64,000 bases of DNA from Adiantum capillus-veneris (Eukaryota; Streptophyta; Polypodiopsida; Polypodiales; Pteridaceae), in the NCBI GenBank assembly GCA_014529385.2, contig CM043954.1:99222747-99286746 (forward strand). Reading direction: 5' to 3'. The translations under genes were made by a program, and so were the position numbers. Numbering within the stretch: the first letter of the stretch is position 1; every line of letters begins with the position of its first letter. This document shows positions 45,521-62,660 of the stretch, piece by piece. The notes beneath the pieces are model-generated. The model ran no database searches, had not been told where the DNA came from, and worked only from the letters and a program-made list of their open reading frames with translations.

Positions 45521-47276
45521 TGATAATCTAGCCAACACGCACTCACTTGTGTGCATGATGTTTCTCTTCCATCAACCCTAGCTAGCATGATCCCATTCCC
45601 TTCATAGTTCCATGATGATTCATTATAATTGAAAGTGTTATCTATTGAGAAGACAAAAGAACACAGAGATTGCAACCCTAGAGAGAGAGAGAGAGAGAGT
45701 AGTCTCATGACACTAGGGGCCAAAAAAAAACAGAGAGTGAGCTCTAAAAGAGTTGCAAGTAGGAGCAATCCATGCAAAGCGACCTTGGGGTGTGCCAACA
45801 TTGAGAAGATTACGTTTTGCATGCTTGCACTTCAAAAAATGATGAAATCTTGAAGTGATGTTTTCAAATCTTTGTACCCCGTCAATTGAGTTATACTAGA
45901 CCCTCACCCAATAAGAAAGAACCAAAGTGATCCACCACAGTTTTTCCCAAAACCTGACGACATTTTCATGCTTTCAACCAATTGTGAATACAATTCCAAC
46001 TTTAGTGGATCTCTTATTTCTTCTATAGCACTGAGAGTGTCAATATAAGCAAAGATTTGGGGTAAGACCCAACTTGAGATTACTAAATAACTTAATAAGT
46101 GTTGATGGTCAATTGTTGGAACCTTCACACTTGCACTTTCAAGGAAATAAAGCCACAAGCTGTGAAGGGGTAGTTGACAAGTTCAACTTCCGTTGACTTC
46201 ATTTACTGTTAGACACAGTGGACTGTGTTGGTCACCAGTGGATGCTAGTTGAGCAGTTTCCATAGAGAGTCTAACCAAGGGGTTTGGCATTCTCAATTTT
46301 AACCAAGGGGTTTGGCATTCTCAATTTTAACCAAGGGGTTTGGATTGCAATGGAAACACCCAGAGTTACCTAATACATTTTTTCAATGTGCAGGACCTAC
46401 ATGGTAGCGTTTTGTTTGGCACATGTTGTCACACAAGGAGCAATATGGTCTAGGAACTCAAGGAGTTCAGTTCAGCCAATATCAAGTAAGATTTATGAGG
46501 ATCCCTCTCATTCATGTCATTGAGTGTTTATAGTTACCTCAACACACAAGGACATCTCGTTTTGGACCAAGTCTTAGAAATAGCTAGGACTTCTAGACTA
46601 GCCAACATGGCTCCACAAATGCATTTGTAGCTAGTATCCACAAGACAATGCATGAAGCTAATCAACAATGTGCTTAAAAAAGTGCAAAATGTAAGATGCA
46701 CTTTCAATTATAAATATGCTCAACAAACATAATCCAAGTACTAATATGTTTTCTTCACAAGCCACACATAATTTTTTGTTATGTATGCTCAATTTGTTTT
46801 ATAAAAAAAAGCGATGCATTGGAAAAATGAAGTATGCAATAAGCATCCCACTTCCAACAACTTTTCACAAAAGCATTTTCAAGTTCAAGAACATCCTCAT
46901 TAGAAAAAATATGGACTTTGCACATGCCATGTACGGAATCTTAATTTTTAGGGATAAAGACTAATGTTGTGTAGAGTTAAGGGGACAAGGGCATTAAAGA
47001 AGCTAGTTTTGAATAGGCTTTTCTAGCCTTTTTTTGAAGCAGATGTAGGATGTGGGCCTAAGATCCCTTCTTCTCTCTAGCTTTTTGAAAGTGAAGAGAG
47101 TAAAGGAGTGCTGCTACATCAACAAAAACATGCATAACTAAGGGCCAAAAAATGACTTTTTTTTTCAAAAAGTTCATTATTACTTATTTTTGACTTAAAA
47201 CTCCCCCCCAACGTATATGCATATCAAAAAAACCATTTTTTGACCTACGAGCATTGAAAGTTCACTTTTTCAAAAA
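45521..47276. repeat. Mostly unannotated; small 28-bp tandem repeat
   Basis: A 28-bp unit (AACCAAGGGGTTTGGCATTC...) repeats about 2.5 times at 46272-46343, and a short (GA)n run is at 45682-45700. I see no supported gene in the rest. Confidence 0.7.
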
Positions 47277-48405
47277 TTCATCTAGGATAACTCTAGTATG
47301 TGCAAAATGTAAATATGAAAGAAGTGAAGAGAAGAGAAGTTTCCCTCCCAAGCCCTATTCTTGCCCGTAGGCAATAAGGATACTTCGAGGAGAGATGTGT
47401 ATAGCAGGGAGAGATGTACCTTGTGCACTAATATTTTTTCACAAGAAGGTTGTTGATAGTGCGTTGTTGCTTTAAATGTCTTCAAGAGAAACAATTAGGA
47501 CACAAGCAAGATGGAGATAGGAGTAGAGGTAGAAGTAGTAGAAGACATGGAGGTATAAGTTGGGCTTGGAGATGAAAAACAAAAAATCAACACAATGACA
47601 AAGTAAAAAGAAAAAAAACACCTTACTTATCAACCCCTTCGAGAGTATTTGCCAATTTGATGAAGATGGAAAGAGATAGAAGAATTCAGCCTTGATTGAC
47701 TAGAGTTGATGTTTACAAGGATTCTTGAATGGTTTTCAAGGAAGAAGAGGTCCCCTTTTATAGGTGAAGGGAACCCCCAAGGGTTACACAAGAAAGAGAA
47801 GAGCCAATGTGAATAGGAACTGGCAAAGTTTGAAATGAATTGTCCCTGCATGATGTGGGCAGGCTAGGGTCCACCAATTTGATCATATCTCCTCCAGCTC
47901 ATGAGCTACAACTCTCATTTTATATACTTTTTCCAATTTGGATTGGAACCTTGTGTAAAAAGATCACCAAAATAGGGTATCTTTTTGGCAACAAAAGTCT
48001 TCTTGTGGTCCCCTTAGCTTAGACTTCCACTTGATTCCAATGGACACTTCATGCAATATGAAAGCGTGACACCGCTCCTTGACAAATGTTTGTAAGAATC
48101 CTCTTGATAATGCATTAAAATGAGTGCATCTTTGATAATCATGCAAGCTAGTGGCCCACTAGGATTTGATTTCTTCGATATTAAAAAGAAATGTATGAAA
48201 AATACATAGAAAATATATATATACTAAAAGTTACCCTAGACATAAGATCTAGCTAGTGTGAGATGATAATGAGATAGTAAAAAGAAAGAACCAATGATTT
48301 TTACCCTATGTTAAGAGGTGGAACTATTGACGCTTTTCCCATAGTACTTTCTGACGATAGAATAACAATATGTTACCCTTGAGATAAATAATAGGATGAG
48401 ATAGA
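47277..48405 (-). repeat. LTR-like repeat, copy B
   Basis: Partner of 33379-34610, with the same TTCATCTAGGATA start and the minus-strand CACCTATAAAAGGGG at 47752-47766. Both copies carry TGTCCCTGCATGATGTGGGC. Ends do not show clear TG/CA. Probably a solo LTR of an element not otherwise visible here. Confidence 0.7.
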
Positions 48406-49116
48406 AATATTATTATTATACTTAGATATGTATATGTACATTATGGGAAATATACTTATGTATCTAAAAAGCTGCAAGATAGATCTTGTAGCATTCGTTC
48501 CCACTACGTATGTGTCACAACACGACACCGCGCTCATGGATGTCTTAGACTACATAGAAAATTGAACTGGCCATAAATTTAGTAGGGAATGCCCAATTTG
48601 AGAACAGTAAAGCACATACTCTAGTCTGTGTCCGATGTTATCAGAGAACCCTGTCAAATTGAAGTAGAGCACTCAACCATATCTCAAGTTTAATGTAAAG
48701 ACAAGAGATCCAACCCCTAGAAAATACTAAATTGTCCATAACTTTTCCATCCGGACTCCAATCAATGAGCCGTAAAGATAGGCTTGAAGAGATATCCGAG
48801 AACTATATTTTTGTTCTATAAAATTGCATTTTAATGACATCATTGCATCTTGGTCTACAAGAATCAAACTTCATTTCTTGGCTCCAAAATCCATAGTTAG
48901 CATACATTTTGATCAACCTGATGTCATAAGAAAATTTGGCATAGATCATGGGGTTGTAAAAAGTTTGAAAATTCTTGCAGCTCCTCCTCTTTCATCATGT
49001 GCCCACAAAGTAGCACGACATCCACCCCCTTTGAACTTGCACATCCTTTGACATGTGCCAACTTCATTGAATCTTGAAGACACTATACTTGATGAATCTC
49101 CTGTCTCATGGCACAT
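48406..49116. other. No gene recognised
   Basis: No frame with conserved motifs and no repeat boundary that I can define. Confidence 0.55.
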
Positions 49117-50690
49117 TCACATGCCTTGTTCAAAGCCATCATCTGGCCCTCCTAGATCAAATGGAATAAGAAGAAAAGGTCCAAGCACTGGAGGATTATA
49201 AAACTCTTTTGACATAGGTAGTTGCCAAAACCCATAATGTGTGCACATTTTGCAACCTTTGCACAACATAACATCATACCTTGGGCCCAATTCCATGCAG
49301 CCATGTTGAATCTGCTTCAAAAAATTTATTGATCCACTTGTTTTTAGCTTCATGTTGAGCACATAGCACCTGTATTCTTTGCGAAATATGGAAACCTATC
49401 TTGAATCAAGAGAAAACATTCAGACTTTGTCGGTAATTGGGAACAAAAATTGTATTTTGGTATGCAAACAAGAGAAACTTCTCCCTTTTGCTTACAAACA
49501 TAAGATCCCTATCACAATCAATAAAAAGGGAAATATAATAAGAACTCCATATTGCATATATCCTCTGAAAAAGATAGCAAGCATTCTTTGAGAGATTTGG
49601 TTGCTTTGCCACCTAGAATGACACTCGAGCTCACTATTTTCACTCCCTCTAGCTTTAAGATTTTGATGTGTGTTCTGGTATCCCACTCCCACATCACCCA
49701 CTTCAACCATTGGAAGCTCAACAATTTTCTCTACATTTGTAAATTTTGGCAAATCCCTCACACATATAGACTTGTTTATGCATAGATCTTCTACCCGCTT
49801 TTCTGCAAAGATGCCAACCTCATCCTGTTCTGCAACATCACCATATGCATGCACTTCTTCTACAATACACATAGGCTCTTGCTCCTATTCATCTGTATTA
49901 GATGACACATTCATGGTATTTTATGGAGTTTTTGCATCATGACAAGCATCCTCTTTTAGACTCAAAGACTTGTCACATACATGTAGATAATCCACATGCA
50001 TAGTGTCCCTATGTGAGTTGAGCATAGAACGATTGACATCTTCAATAATAGATTCACCATGGTTGCTAATGGCATATTCATTATCTTTAGGTAAGTCTGA
50101 ATTTTTTTAATCCGTTTCTACTTCTTCTTTTGTTGTCCCTTCATCATGCTTAGTCTCCCAAAGTGAATTATCTTTTGAGAAAAAACTTGAAAGACCCAAT
50201 CTAGCATAAATCTTTAGTATAAATCAATTGCTCATCTTCCAGTTAGACGTGCGTCGACCAAAGCTTCTAGTTTGGCACTAACAGATCCTTGAAGACTCGC
50301 ATAGCTTGATATCTTCTCAAACAGGTGATTGATTGTTTCATCTAGAGAATCCTTTGTATAAAATAGACACTCGTCCGTTTGTGAAACTAAAAACATGCGC
50401 TTACTTAAAAAATAGCCTTTTCAAAAGTTTTCCACAATCCCACTATGTTTTGAATAGGCCCCTACATATACTTATACATATATGGACGTACCATCTCCTG
50501 AAACTCCATGATCATACAATTATCAGGTACACCTCTGAGTCTCATCTCAAACCTGCAAAAAGAAAGATATTAATGTCTATTCTTCCCACTAAAAACACCC
50601 TTTTCAGTATATACCTAGTCAAGTGTTGCTCCCACTCCTTCATCGAGTCCTTTTTGTGTCGACTCCTCTTCATTGATTGATATTTTATTA
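49117..50690 (-). pseudogene. Minus-strand gag-like coding remnant
   Basis: From about 50580 to 49120 the minus strand shows protein-like frames: R-F-E-M-R-L-R-G-V-P-D-N near 50540, S-S-Y-A-S-L-Q-G-S-V-S-A-K-L-E-A-L near 50290, then a long acidic stretch with few stops (49492-50180) containing K-F-T-N-V-E-K-I-V-E-L-P, and C-K-G-C-K-M-C-T-H-Y-G-F-W near 49230-49270. It lies just downstream (minus) of an LTR/PBS-like junction at 50844, the position of gag. I cannot name the family. Stops and frameshifts are many. Confidence 0.4.
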
Positions 50691-50827
50691 ATCATCTGCA
50701 TCAACTTTGAAAAATTAGGAGTCTATCATATTTATTTTGAGAAGCTCTTTGATTTAATGTATTAAAAAATCTGGCCGATCCCTCCATGTTGCTCCATCTT
50801 CACTCTCTCACCCTAGTCGAGTGCACG

Positions 50828-51702
50828 TCGGGTTCACCAAATTTGTCGGAGACTACAATTCTCTAGGGTCGATCGGAAAAGCATTGTGCTTCTCGCTATG
50901 AAAAAGCAGAGAGAGATAGAGACAACAAGAGTAAAATAGCGAGGAAATTGCAACACAAATTCAAGCCAACCCTGATTTCATTCAATTTCCCAATTTGCGT
51001 ACAAAGAATGGTCGAATTGACCCTTGATACTCATCAGAACTTGTAGCAAAACCCCTATGTAAAGGTAGAATCTTGAGCACTGGCACCCAAATATGCTGAA
51101 TTCTTGCTTCTTGGCCCTTCAACCGATCATAAGTTTGGTTCTTGCCGGTCGCATGCTCAAGCCAATGTAAGCAGCATGCACTCGAGCCCATAATGATCAC
51201 ATGCTGTCCTAATCTAAGCATTGACATCAATCCCCATTTTGCAGCAATGCTCGCCCAAAAACCCTACTCTATTGACGTTTTTAAAAACCCCATCCCAAAT
51301 TCGAGGAAACAATAGCAGGCTTCAACCCTTGGTTATCATCTCTTCTTCTTCATCTTTGATCCTTTTGCATCTCTGTACATGAATTTTTTTTCTTGATCCT
51401 CTTTTATTGCCCTGAATAATGTTCTCCTTTATCCCATACCTTCTTGATTTTCAAATCCCCTTTGATGATCTTGATGCCCTAAGGCTCTCCTTCATGCTCC
51501 ATGGATCCCACATTTAACGCTAACCTTAATCTGTCTTAAATAATTTGTATTATCCTCTCTTGCCTTCTTTCCACTTTTAAGCTCCTGCAGGTCCTCTTCC
51601 TCGCCTATTTTCCTTGATGTTGTGTGTGAAGGAGATATGGGAGGCTAGCTATGGTGGTGAGAAGAAGCTAGGAGAGCATAAGGCAATGTAATATTATGGC
51701 TA
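50828..51702 (-). repeat. LTR-like region, inner part, with adjoining GGTGAACCCGACGT
   Basis: TGTCGGAGACTACAATTCTC at 50844 looks like an LTR end. The minus strand next to it reads TTTGGTGAACCCGACGTG, placed as a primer-binding site, though I cannot match it to a tRNA acceptor end. The region continues to about 51702, where the LINE begins; its continuation is probably 55211-55690. Confidence 0.45.
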
Positions 51703-51787
51703 CATAAACATGAGAGAGATAGATAGATAGATAGTTCTATTATCGTCCTGGGAGGTCAAATATGACCTATGGGACCAAATGAACATG

Positions 51788-56086
<4,299 letters not shown>

Positions 56087-56168
56087 TTAGGAATTAAGAT
56101 GTAGCTAAATAGATAATTGAGTAGATTACTTAATGGAGAGAGACAGATTTATATACACGAGATTATAG

Positions 56169-56249
<81 letters not shown>

Positions 56250-56960
56250 CACGATATACGTGGCTCACCCAATGTGGGCTACGTCCACGGGAAAGCAGCC
56301 ACTCAATGGCTTTAGTACTTCAAAACAAGAAGTAGTTTACAAAGGGATTATACCCTTAATGGAGCTCCCGCCTTGCTTCACTCTCACCACCTCACACTCA
56401 CCTTGTTGCATCAACTTCACACTATGAAATGTGTGTAGAAATGGCCTCTTTTTATAGGCCAAAAGGGCTGCCCTCTCTTATGAGAGACAGCCATGTGTAG
56501 CCGCCCTTGTGCGAATAAGTCCAAATCGGACCCTCCAATCCGCCCATGTGTGGCCGCCCTTGAGAAGACAAGTCCGCTTTTGAATTCGGCCACTAGCCAC
56601 CGGCCATTGACTTCCGACCACCGGCCACCGGCCATGGACTTCCGACCACCGGCCACCGGCCAACGGACCGATTGTTTTCCGACCACTTTCCGGCTGCCGT
56701 CCGACAATAATATTCCGGCAAAAAAGAATATTCCGGCCTTTAAAGTTGCTCCTGATTCTTGTTCGTGAAAATTTTGGTTTCCGGTGAGTGATTTTCCTTC
56801 ATGCACGATGGCTTCTCCTCATAATGGGGGCCTTACAAATGTGCGCTTTTACCACAGAAAATTACAAGGGTAAATCAGGCTCCATACTTAACACCAATCC
56901 CACTCTTTGTACAATTTTCTTACTCCTTAGTTTCCAAAATTTTCCATTTTGTCTCTGCTC
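56087..56960 (-). repeat. Minus-strand LTR-like unit with TATA box
   Basis: It begins TGTTAGGAATTAAGATG on the top strand. It contains a (GA)n tract at 56172-56245. On the minus strand GGCCTATAAAAAGAGGCC (56443-56460) is a strong TATA region. The top-strand words CACCCAATGTGGGCTACGTC are of a type seen in plant LTRs. The far end is not clear. Confidence 0.5.
56588..56668. repeat. GC-rich tandem repeat, about 27-bp unit
   Basis: TTCCGACCACCGGCCACCGG and close variants occur about three times, built on CCACCGGCC. This is unusually GC-rich for the window. Confidence 0.85.
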
Positions 56961-58184
56961 GATTGATTTTTACCACTCTCTATCTTGCAAAACACATCCC
57001 TTATGCATTGCTTGACCTCCATGGCTATGACTGACTCCAAGACTTCAAATATCCTCTTGATAGTGCCGAAATCTTGCTATATGCCCTTCTATTCTAGCTT
57101 GCCTTCTTATTTTCTTCCAATCTCCTCTTTACTTATGTTTATCGAGATATAAGAGCAATAGGGAAAAATATTTTCTCTTTGATAAGAGCAAGACTAAGCT
57201 CCAAAGAGAGATCAAGGGATCCCAAGAGATCGTAGCTGCCCGCCCCTCCTTCCTCTTGCCATGCTTTTCCCTTCCCACCTCAACCCTTCCTTTTTGTTGA
57301 GAGCTCAAAAGAGAGAGATCGAGATACTCCTTTCCTTCTTCTTCACAAGCTCAAGAGAGCTTCATTCTCTACAGAAAGAGATTTCTCTCCCCTCTACCTT
57401 CTTCTCCTTGTTCTCTTTGCTTCCCTTCACCTCTCACAAAGGAATCTCAAATCTTGAGCGAGATTTTTGGAGAAATCCCTAAAATGAGCAAGACTGGCCA
57501 AGGCACACTATACAAAAAAAAACCAAACACGATTTTTAGATGAGTTCAAGCACAAAAGAAAAAACTAAAACAAGATTACACCTAATTTAATGGTAAAACA
57601 ACCACAAATTTTTAAGAGAAAAACCCCGAGAACAAGGTTTTGGTAGAATGTTTCCTTTGATGGACTAGAAAAATTGGAACCCATACAGTGGCGTGTTGAT
57701 ATTCCTCTTCTTAGAACTCGTTGCGTTCAGATATTGGAAGCTCATTTCTACCACCATTGATTCTTGTTAGGAACAGTGGAACCATGAATTCCTATGGATA
57801 TAAATCTCCTATTCCTACCTCCCTACATGTAGGACTACAAGACTTACACTAAAAGAGTAAGGTTGTTGCTACTCGAACAAATCTCATGAATAAAGAGAGT
57901 CTGGGATCTTGAGCTTCTCTTCACTTCTTCTTCTTCTTCTCATCTCTCTTGCTCTACCTCAAGTTATTGTGGGTTGATGTACGATAACATACTATGCATT
58001 TTAAGTTACTCTAGAGAAAATGGTGGAAAGTTGAAAATAATTCTATTATTTCAATGAGGCTATTCTTTTGAGAAAATACACATCATGGTATATATTGAAG
58101 TTTGGATTAAACCATCATAGGTAGCCTTCTATTGGGGGGGGGAGTTAGTAGTGTTGCCAAAGGTGGTGGGAGACAAACATTGTC
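56961..58184. other. No gene recognised
   Basis: No supported frame; a run of about ten Gs is at 58134-58143. Confidence 0.55.
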
Positions 58185-59375
58185 ATGCAATTTTTGTATG
58201 AGCACAAAGTCATCAGATCATGCCAAAAAGAATGCTAACTAGCCTCATGTATATATGTGTACATAGTGCTTTGAGTCTTGGGAGTGACCATGTAAATATT
58301 CATGTACAAAGGTTTTGGTTTTTTTGAGTTTGTGTACTGGTATTTTGGATTGTTTGAGTCCCCAAAACATGGTTTTCAATAAGTATTTTCAGCTGTGCTT
58401 TATAGCTTGTGAATTGGACTTGTGCATCATGAGTTATGTGCGTCCGAAGTGGGTGGTCTTGACTTAGAAAGTGGTTGCAAATGCATGCAGCAAAGGAAAC
58501 TGGGCCAACTTGATGTTTAAAATTAGAAATGCTGAGATCTTAAATTCTTGGAAATAGCCAAAGTGATGGGCTTCAAGCCATGCTTTACGACGTTGCATTC
58601 GGTGGCCGAGCGGTGCACCGAGCGGTGCACCATGCTCTTGGAAGTTGGTCGTGAAGGGAGGTTGAGCTGAGATTTTTTGTGGGTGGAGGAAGGAATTGAA
58701 GAAGTGCAAGAGGAGAATGCCATGTGGCACTAAGATTATCTCACATGGGAAGGGGGAAGGAAGAAATGGGGGGTATAAAGGGAAGATGGAGTGCCCATAT
58801 TAGGGGTGTATCAAAGGAGAGAGGAGCTCCCTCAAGCCTTGGCTATGGGGGCTCGTGGGCTTCATGGGGGAGAGAATGGAGCATTTTTTAATTCTCACTT
58901 CCTATCAAGATGCCTGTCCACTCTTTTGGTCCCTTGGACAGTAGCCACACCCCCTCCCTTGGGCCAAAAGTCATTGACACCTCATTTCCTACCGAAATGA
59001 GGCAAAAAATGGACCAATTAAAAGGAGCCTACAAAGAGAGTCTTGTCGGTTGAGGAGACAGAAAAGGTCTCTTGGGATAAAAGATAAAAAGAGGCCCCAT
59101 TTTATAGCGGCAATTTTCTTCAACACCTGCAAACTTTCCAGAGAGCTCATTTTTGAGCAAGAGTGAGTACACCCCCAACTTTGAATGGCCACATCGAGCT
59201 AATTTTTTAGCAAGAGAGAGTACACCCCCAACTTTGAATGGACATACCGAGCTGATTTTTTAGCAAGAGAGAGTACACCCCCAACTTTGAATGGCCATGT
59301 CTCTCTCATCTTTTATGTGTTTTTAGCCTATGAATACTGTACGTACATCTACTCAAGAAGAGCTCTTCATTATGT
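58185..59375 (-). repeat. 1-kb repeat, copy B (inverted relative to 40.1-41.2 kb)
   Basis: Reverse complement of 40101-41172, somewhat longer because of a 53-bp tandem repeat (GTACACCCCCAACTTTGAAT...) at 59160-59306 present about 2.5 times. It abuts the start of the second gypsy copy at 59401. The minus strand has CTATAAAATGGGGCC near 59090-59105. Confidence 0.85.
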
Positions 59376-59855
59376 ACTTGGTTTCTTCTAATTCCAAGTG
59401 TGATTCATGCTAGAAGGGATCTTCATAAATCTTTACAGATGCTTATCACAGGTGGTTTCGACGGTGCAAGAATTCTTCTTTGTGACGGTGTGACTTGTGC
59501 AAGGATATATATGCACTCATTTTCCTTGTCGTTTGCACGCTAACATCATTTTGGTGCCCTCACCCGAGGAGAAAGTGCTCATGTGCTCCAATTCTTGTGA
59601 AATATGTGTATTTTGCAGGCAGAGAATGTAAAGGGGATGTGGGTCCTTATGGACAACCGCCTTTGTATGTGCAAACTGTGGACAACACTTGAGGTGGTCG
59701 TGTAATTGGATTGTAGCCTTTGGAGGTTTGTGAGATTTTGTGAAGTCAAGCACTAGGGGCCGGGCTACCCAGTGTGAGGTGGATTAGGTACTGGAGCAAT
59801 CCATCGACATCCCTTGAACTTACGACATCACGTGTAAGTGTTTTTGTGGCAATCG

Positions 59856-60783
59856 AACATGGAGGATGAGTTTCCACAGTTTCATGGATTGCCTAATGAG
59901 AATGCACATACTTTTTTTGAGAAATTGGAAGTTAGTTGCTTATTGCAAAATATATTAGATCAAGCTATATTATTGTGGTTGTTGCAATACAGTTTACAAG
60001 ATGAGGCAAAACTTTTGTTACAAAATTATGAAGAGGTGGTGCAGGCACAAATCATATGAAGTAGGCTTTTTTGGCAAAATACATGAGCATTGAAATAACT
60101 GATGAAGTTTGGCATGAAATTTTGGGGTACACTGATAAGGCTAATCAAAGTGTTGATGATTTTGTTATGCAGTCCATTTATGGGATAAATGGGTCCGAGA
60201 TTCGGGAAATGAAATCCCTCCAGCCATGTTAAAGAAGGACCATGTTGTGGGCAAACTTAAAGAAAAGTCTAAAGTTCGAAGTTGAGCTGAAAAGTATTGC
60301 TACTTTTGAGGAAGCAGTCACCATTGCTAGGGAGAAAAAATGAAAAGCTTAAAGACTGAATGAGTATGGGAAAGCGGTCATGTGCAAGGTAATGGTGGCC
60401 AAAATGAGGAAAATAAGGTAGAGGTTGAAGCCCAACCTGCTCAAAGGGTTGCGAACATTGAACATGTACAACAAAATATGCAAGACATGATAACCATGAT
60501 GCAAGAATTGCGGCTCAATGTTCTTGGAGTTGGTCGCGGTAGAGGAATGGCTCATCCATATGAAACTCTTCCTAATGCTAATGTGGGTCGTGGACAAGGT
60601 TTCTTTGAGCCACAAAGGAGGTCCATCCCTACCTGGTATAATTGTGGTGAACTTGGTCATATAATCACTCTTTGTCAAAGGCCAAAAAGGATGGGAGGTG
60701 ATATGTTTCAACTTCCTCAGGAGGTTCCTAATAGGGCTAATGATTATGCAATGGATATATGGGGAGATCAAGGTATTGAATAA
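59856..60783 (+). pseudogene. gag: Gypsy gag with altered zinc knuckle
   Basis: The start is ATG at 59860 (M-E-D-E-F-P-Q-F-H-G-L-P-N-E-N-A), consistent with copy 1. A helical gag core (L-L-Q-Y-S-L-Q-D-E-A-K-L-L-L) runs to 60057, then the frame breaks and continues as V-W-H-E-I-L-G-Y and F-V-M-Q-S-I-Y-G-I. The last open stretch, 60382-60783, ends with T-W-Y-N-C-G-E-L-G-H-I-I-T-L-C: the first Cys of the CX2CX4HX4C knuckle has become Trp. Several stops and frameshifts lie between. Confidence 0.82.
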
Positions 60784-60812
60784 GAAAATTTTCCTCAACC
60801 TCTGGTGGTCAT

Positions 60813-61565
60813 ATGGGTGTTGTGCGGGTTGAAAAGAAAGAAGCAAATATGATGCCCATAGCCAAAAGAGAGAGGGAAGGCTATGCTGCTCTAGGTCCCA
60901 ATAAGATGAAAGGGAAAGAAAAAGAGGGTAAAGATGCAAAATTTAAGAGGAAGAGAAGACCTCGTAGACGGTTTGAAGTAGCAGATTTACCTTCTGGAGA
61001 AGGCCAAATAGCTTACAATTTAAAGGAAGACCTGATTGAGAGGAAAGTAGATGGTACTTTTAAGTCAATTGATGAATATGGTGCCCAAAATTAAGAGGCA
61101 GTGGAATTCATTAGTGAATCCAAAAAAAGAGCCGAAGCATGGACAAATGAGAGTTTTGGATGTGGGAGAGTTACCCGACATTTGTCTTGTGTTGAACATT
61201 TGGCACAAAGGTGTGGGCATGGGAGAGGCTTACATTGATGGAGGTGCTCAAGTTTGTGTGATCACATAGTCATTTTTTGAGAGACTGGGTCTCATTACAT
61301 GCATAAGCTCTGGGTTCAGGATTCAACTAGCAAACCATGCCAAAGTGAAGTGTTTGGGGCTGATTAAGAATTTGGAAGTTGAAGTCTTTAACTTGAAGGT
61401 TATAGTAAACTTTCATGTTATGCCAGCTGGCCTAGGAGTTTTTCCTCTCATTTTGGGATGACCTTCCTTGAGAGTTGTTGGTGTTGTGCAAGATTGGGGC
61501 AAGGGCACAATTTGTGTGTATGGCAAGAAGGGTGAAAAGAGGATTTTTTATATGGCTATCAAGTA
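60813..61565 (+). pseudogene. Gypsy linker and aspartic protease
   Basis: A highly basic linker (K-F-K-R-K-R-R-P-R-R-R-F, about 60940) leads, after a frameshift near 61080, to protease: A-Y-I-D-G-G-A-Q-V-C-V-I-T (61233-61270) with D-G-G-A where D-S/T-G-A is usual. An in-frame stop (TAG at 61268) interrupts. F-P-L-I-L-G-stop-P-S-L-R-V-V near 61440-61475 is the protease C-terminus. Then an acidic linker follows to about 61850. Confidence 0.78.
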
Positions 61566-61853
61566 GCCTTTGGCACTAGAAGATGTGACTGAAAATGATG
61601 AATCGGAAGTTACCAGTGAAGATAGTTCTGAAGATTGAGAAAGTAGAACTACTTCTAGTTCTAGTGATGAGGGTGAAGTGTCATTCTTGTTGTTGGATGA
61701 GGAGAAGAGAGAAACTGGTAAAGTATTGCAAGTGTCAAGGGATATAAATGCTTTAAGCCATTTAGAACAACTTGAGGAGTTCATGCAGCCTAAACAGGAA
61801 TTGAAGTGAAGAAGGGGTTGATTCAAAATATGCCAAGTACCTAACAATGTTGG

Positions 61854-62660
61854 TTGGACAGGTTTCCAACTCTTTTCATCACTTCATATCAAGAAATAAG
61901 GGTTTTTGTTGGAGATCTTGTGAAGATTGAACTAGTTGAAGGGGAAAAACCAATAAGACAAAAATTAAGAAGGATGGGTAAGGAGCAAATGAATGCTTTA
62001 AAAGAAGAAGTGGATAAACTTTTGGATGCAGGGTTCATTGTGCCAGTTGATAATGTTGAATGCGTGAGCGCTGTTCACTCCAAAGAAAGATGGGTGTTGG
62101 AGAGTTTGTGTTAATTATAAGACGTTAAATGCAATGACCAAGAAAGATCCTTATCCCTTACCTTTTATTGATCAACTTCTAGATGCAGTGGCTGGATTGG
62201 AAAAATACAATGTCTGTGATGGTTATTCTGGGTATTTCCAACTTATCCTTGCTCCTAAAGAACAAAAAAATACTACTTTTATCACTCCATGGGGTTGTTT
62301 CTACTTTTGCTGTCTTCCTTTGGGTTGACAAATGGACCTGGAGTCTTTGAAAAATAAAAGTGCATTGGGTCCTTACCCCATTTCTTGAGAAGTTTGTCAA
62401 AGGGTTTATAGATGATTTATGTGTATACAATTCAAGGAAAGAGCATGTTCAGAAGCTTGAAATGACTTTTTCAAGGTATGATGAATGCGAGGGTCAGTTG
62501 AACCCTAAGAAATGTCATTTGGCACAGCCACGAGTGAAGCTTCTTGGACATGTAATTTCAAAAAATGGGATTGAAGCAGATCTAGAGAAAGTAGAAGCTT
62601 TGTTATTGTTGTCATCTCCAAAGGATACAAGACAGTTGGCCACTTTCATATAGAAGGTTA
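61854..62660 (+). pseudogene. Gypsy reverse transcriptase
   Basis: Pieces in order: K-P-I-R-Q-K-L-R-R-M, L-L-D-A-G-F-I-V-P-V; after frame changes near 62080, C-V-N-Y-K-T-L-N-A-M; D-P-Y-P-L-P-F-I-D-Q-L-L; D-G-Y-S-G-Y-F-Q-L (about 62218-62245); T-F-I-T-P-W-G-C-F; then F-I-D-D-L-C-V-Y at about 62407-62430 (usual Y-I/V-D-D); G-Q-L-N-P-K-K-C and L-L-G-H-V-I-S. Stops at 62112, 62328 and 62651 and frameshifts break it. Family assignment to Ty3/gypsy is secure. Confidence 0.88.

Noticed and set aside
56478-56806. Frames with repeated A-G-G-R-W-S-E-V
   Set aside because: They are read through the GC-rich 27-bp tandem repeat and have no other support.
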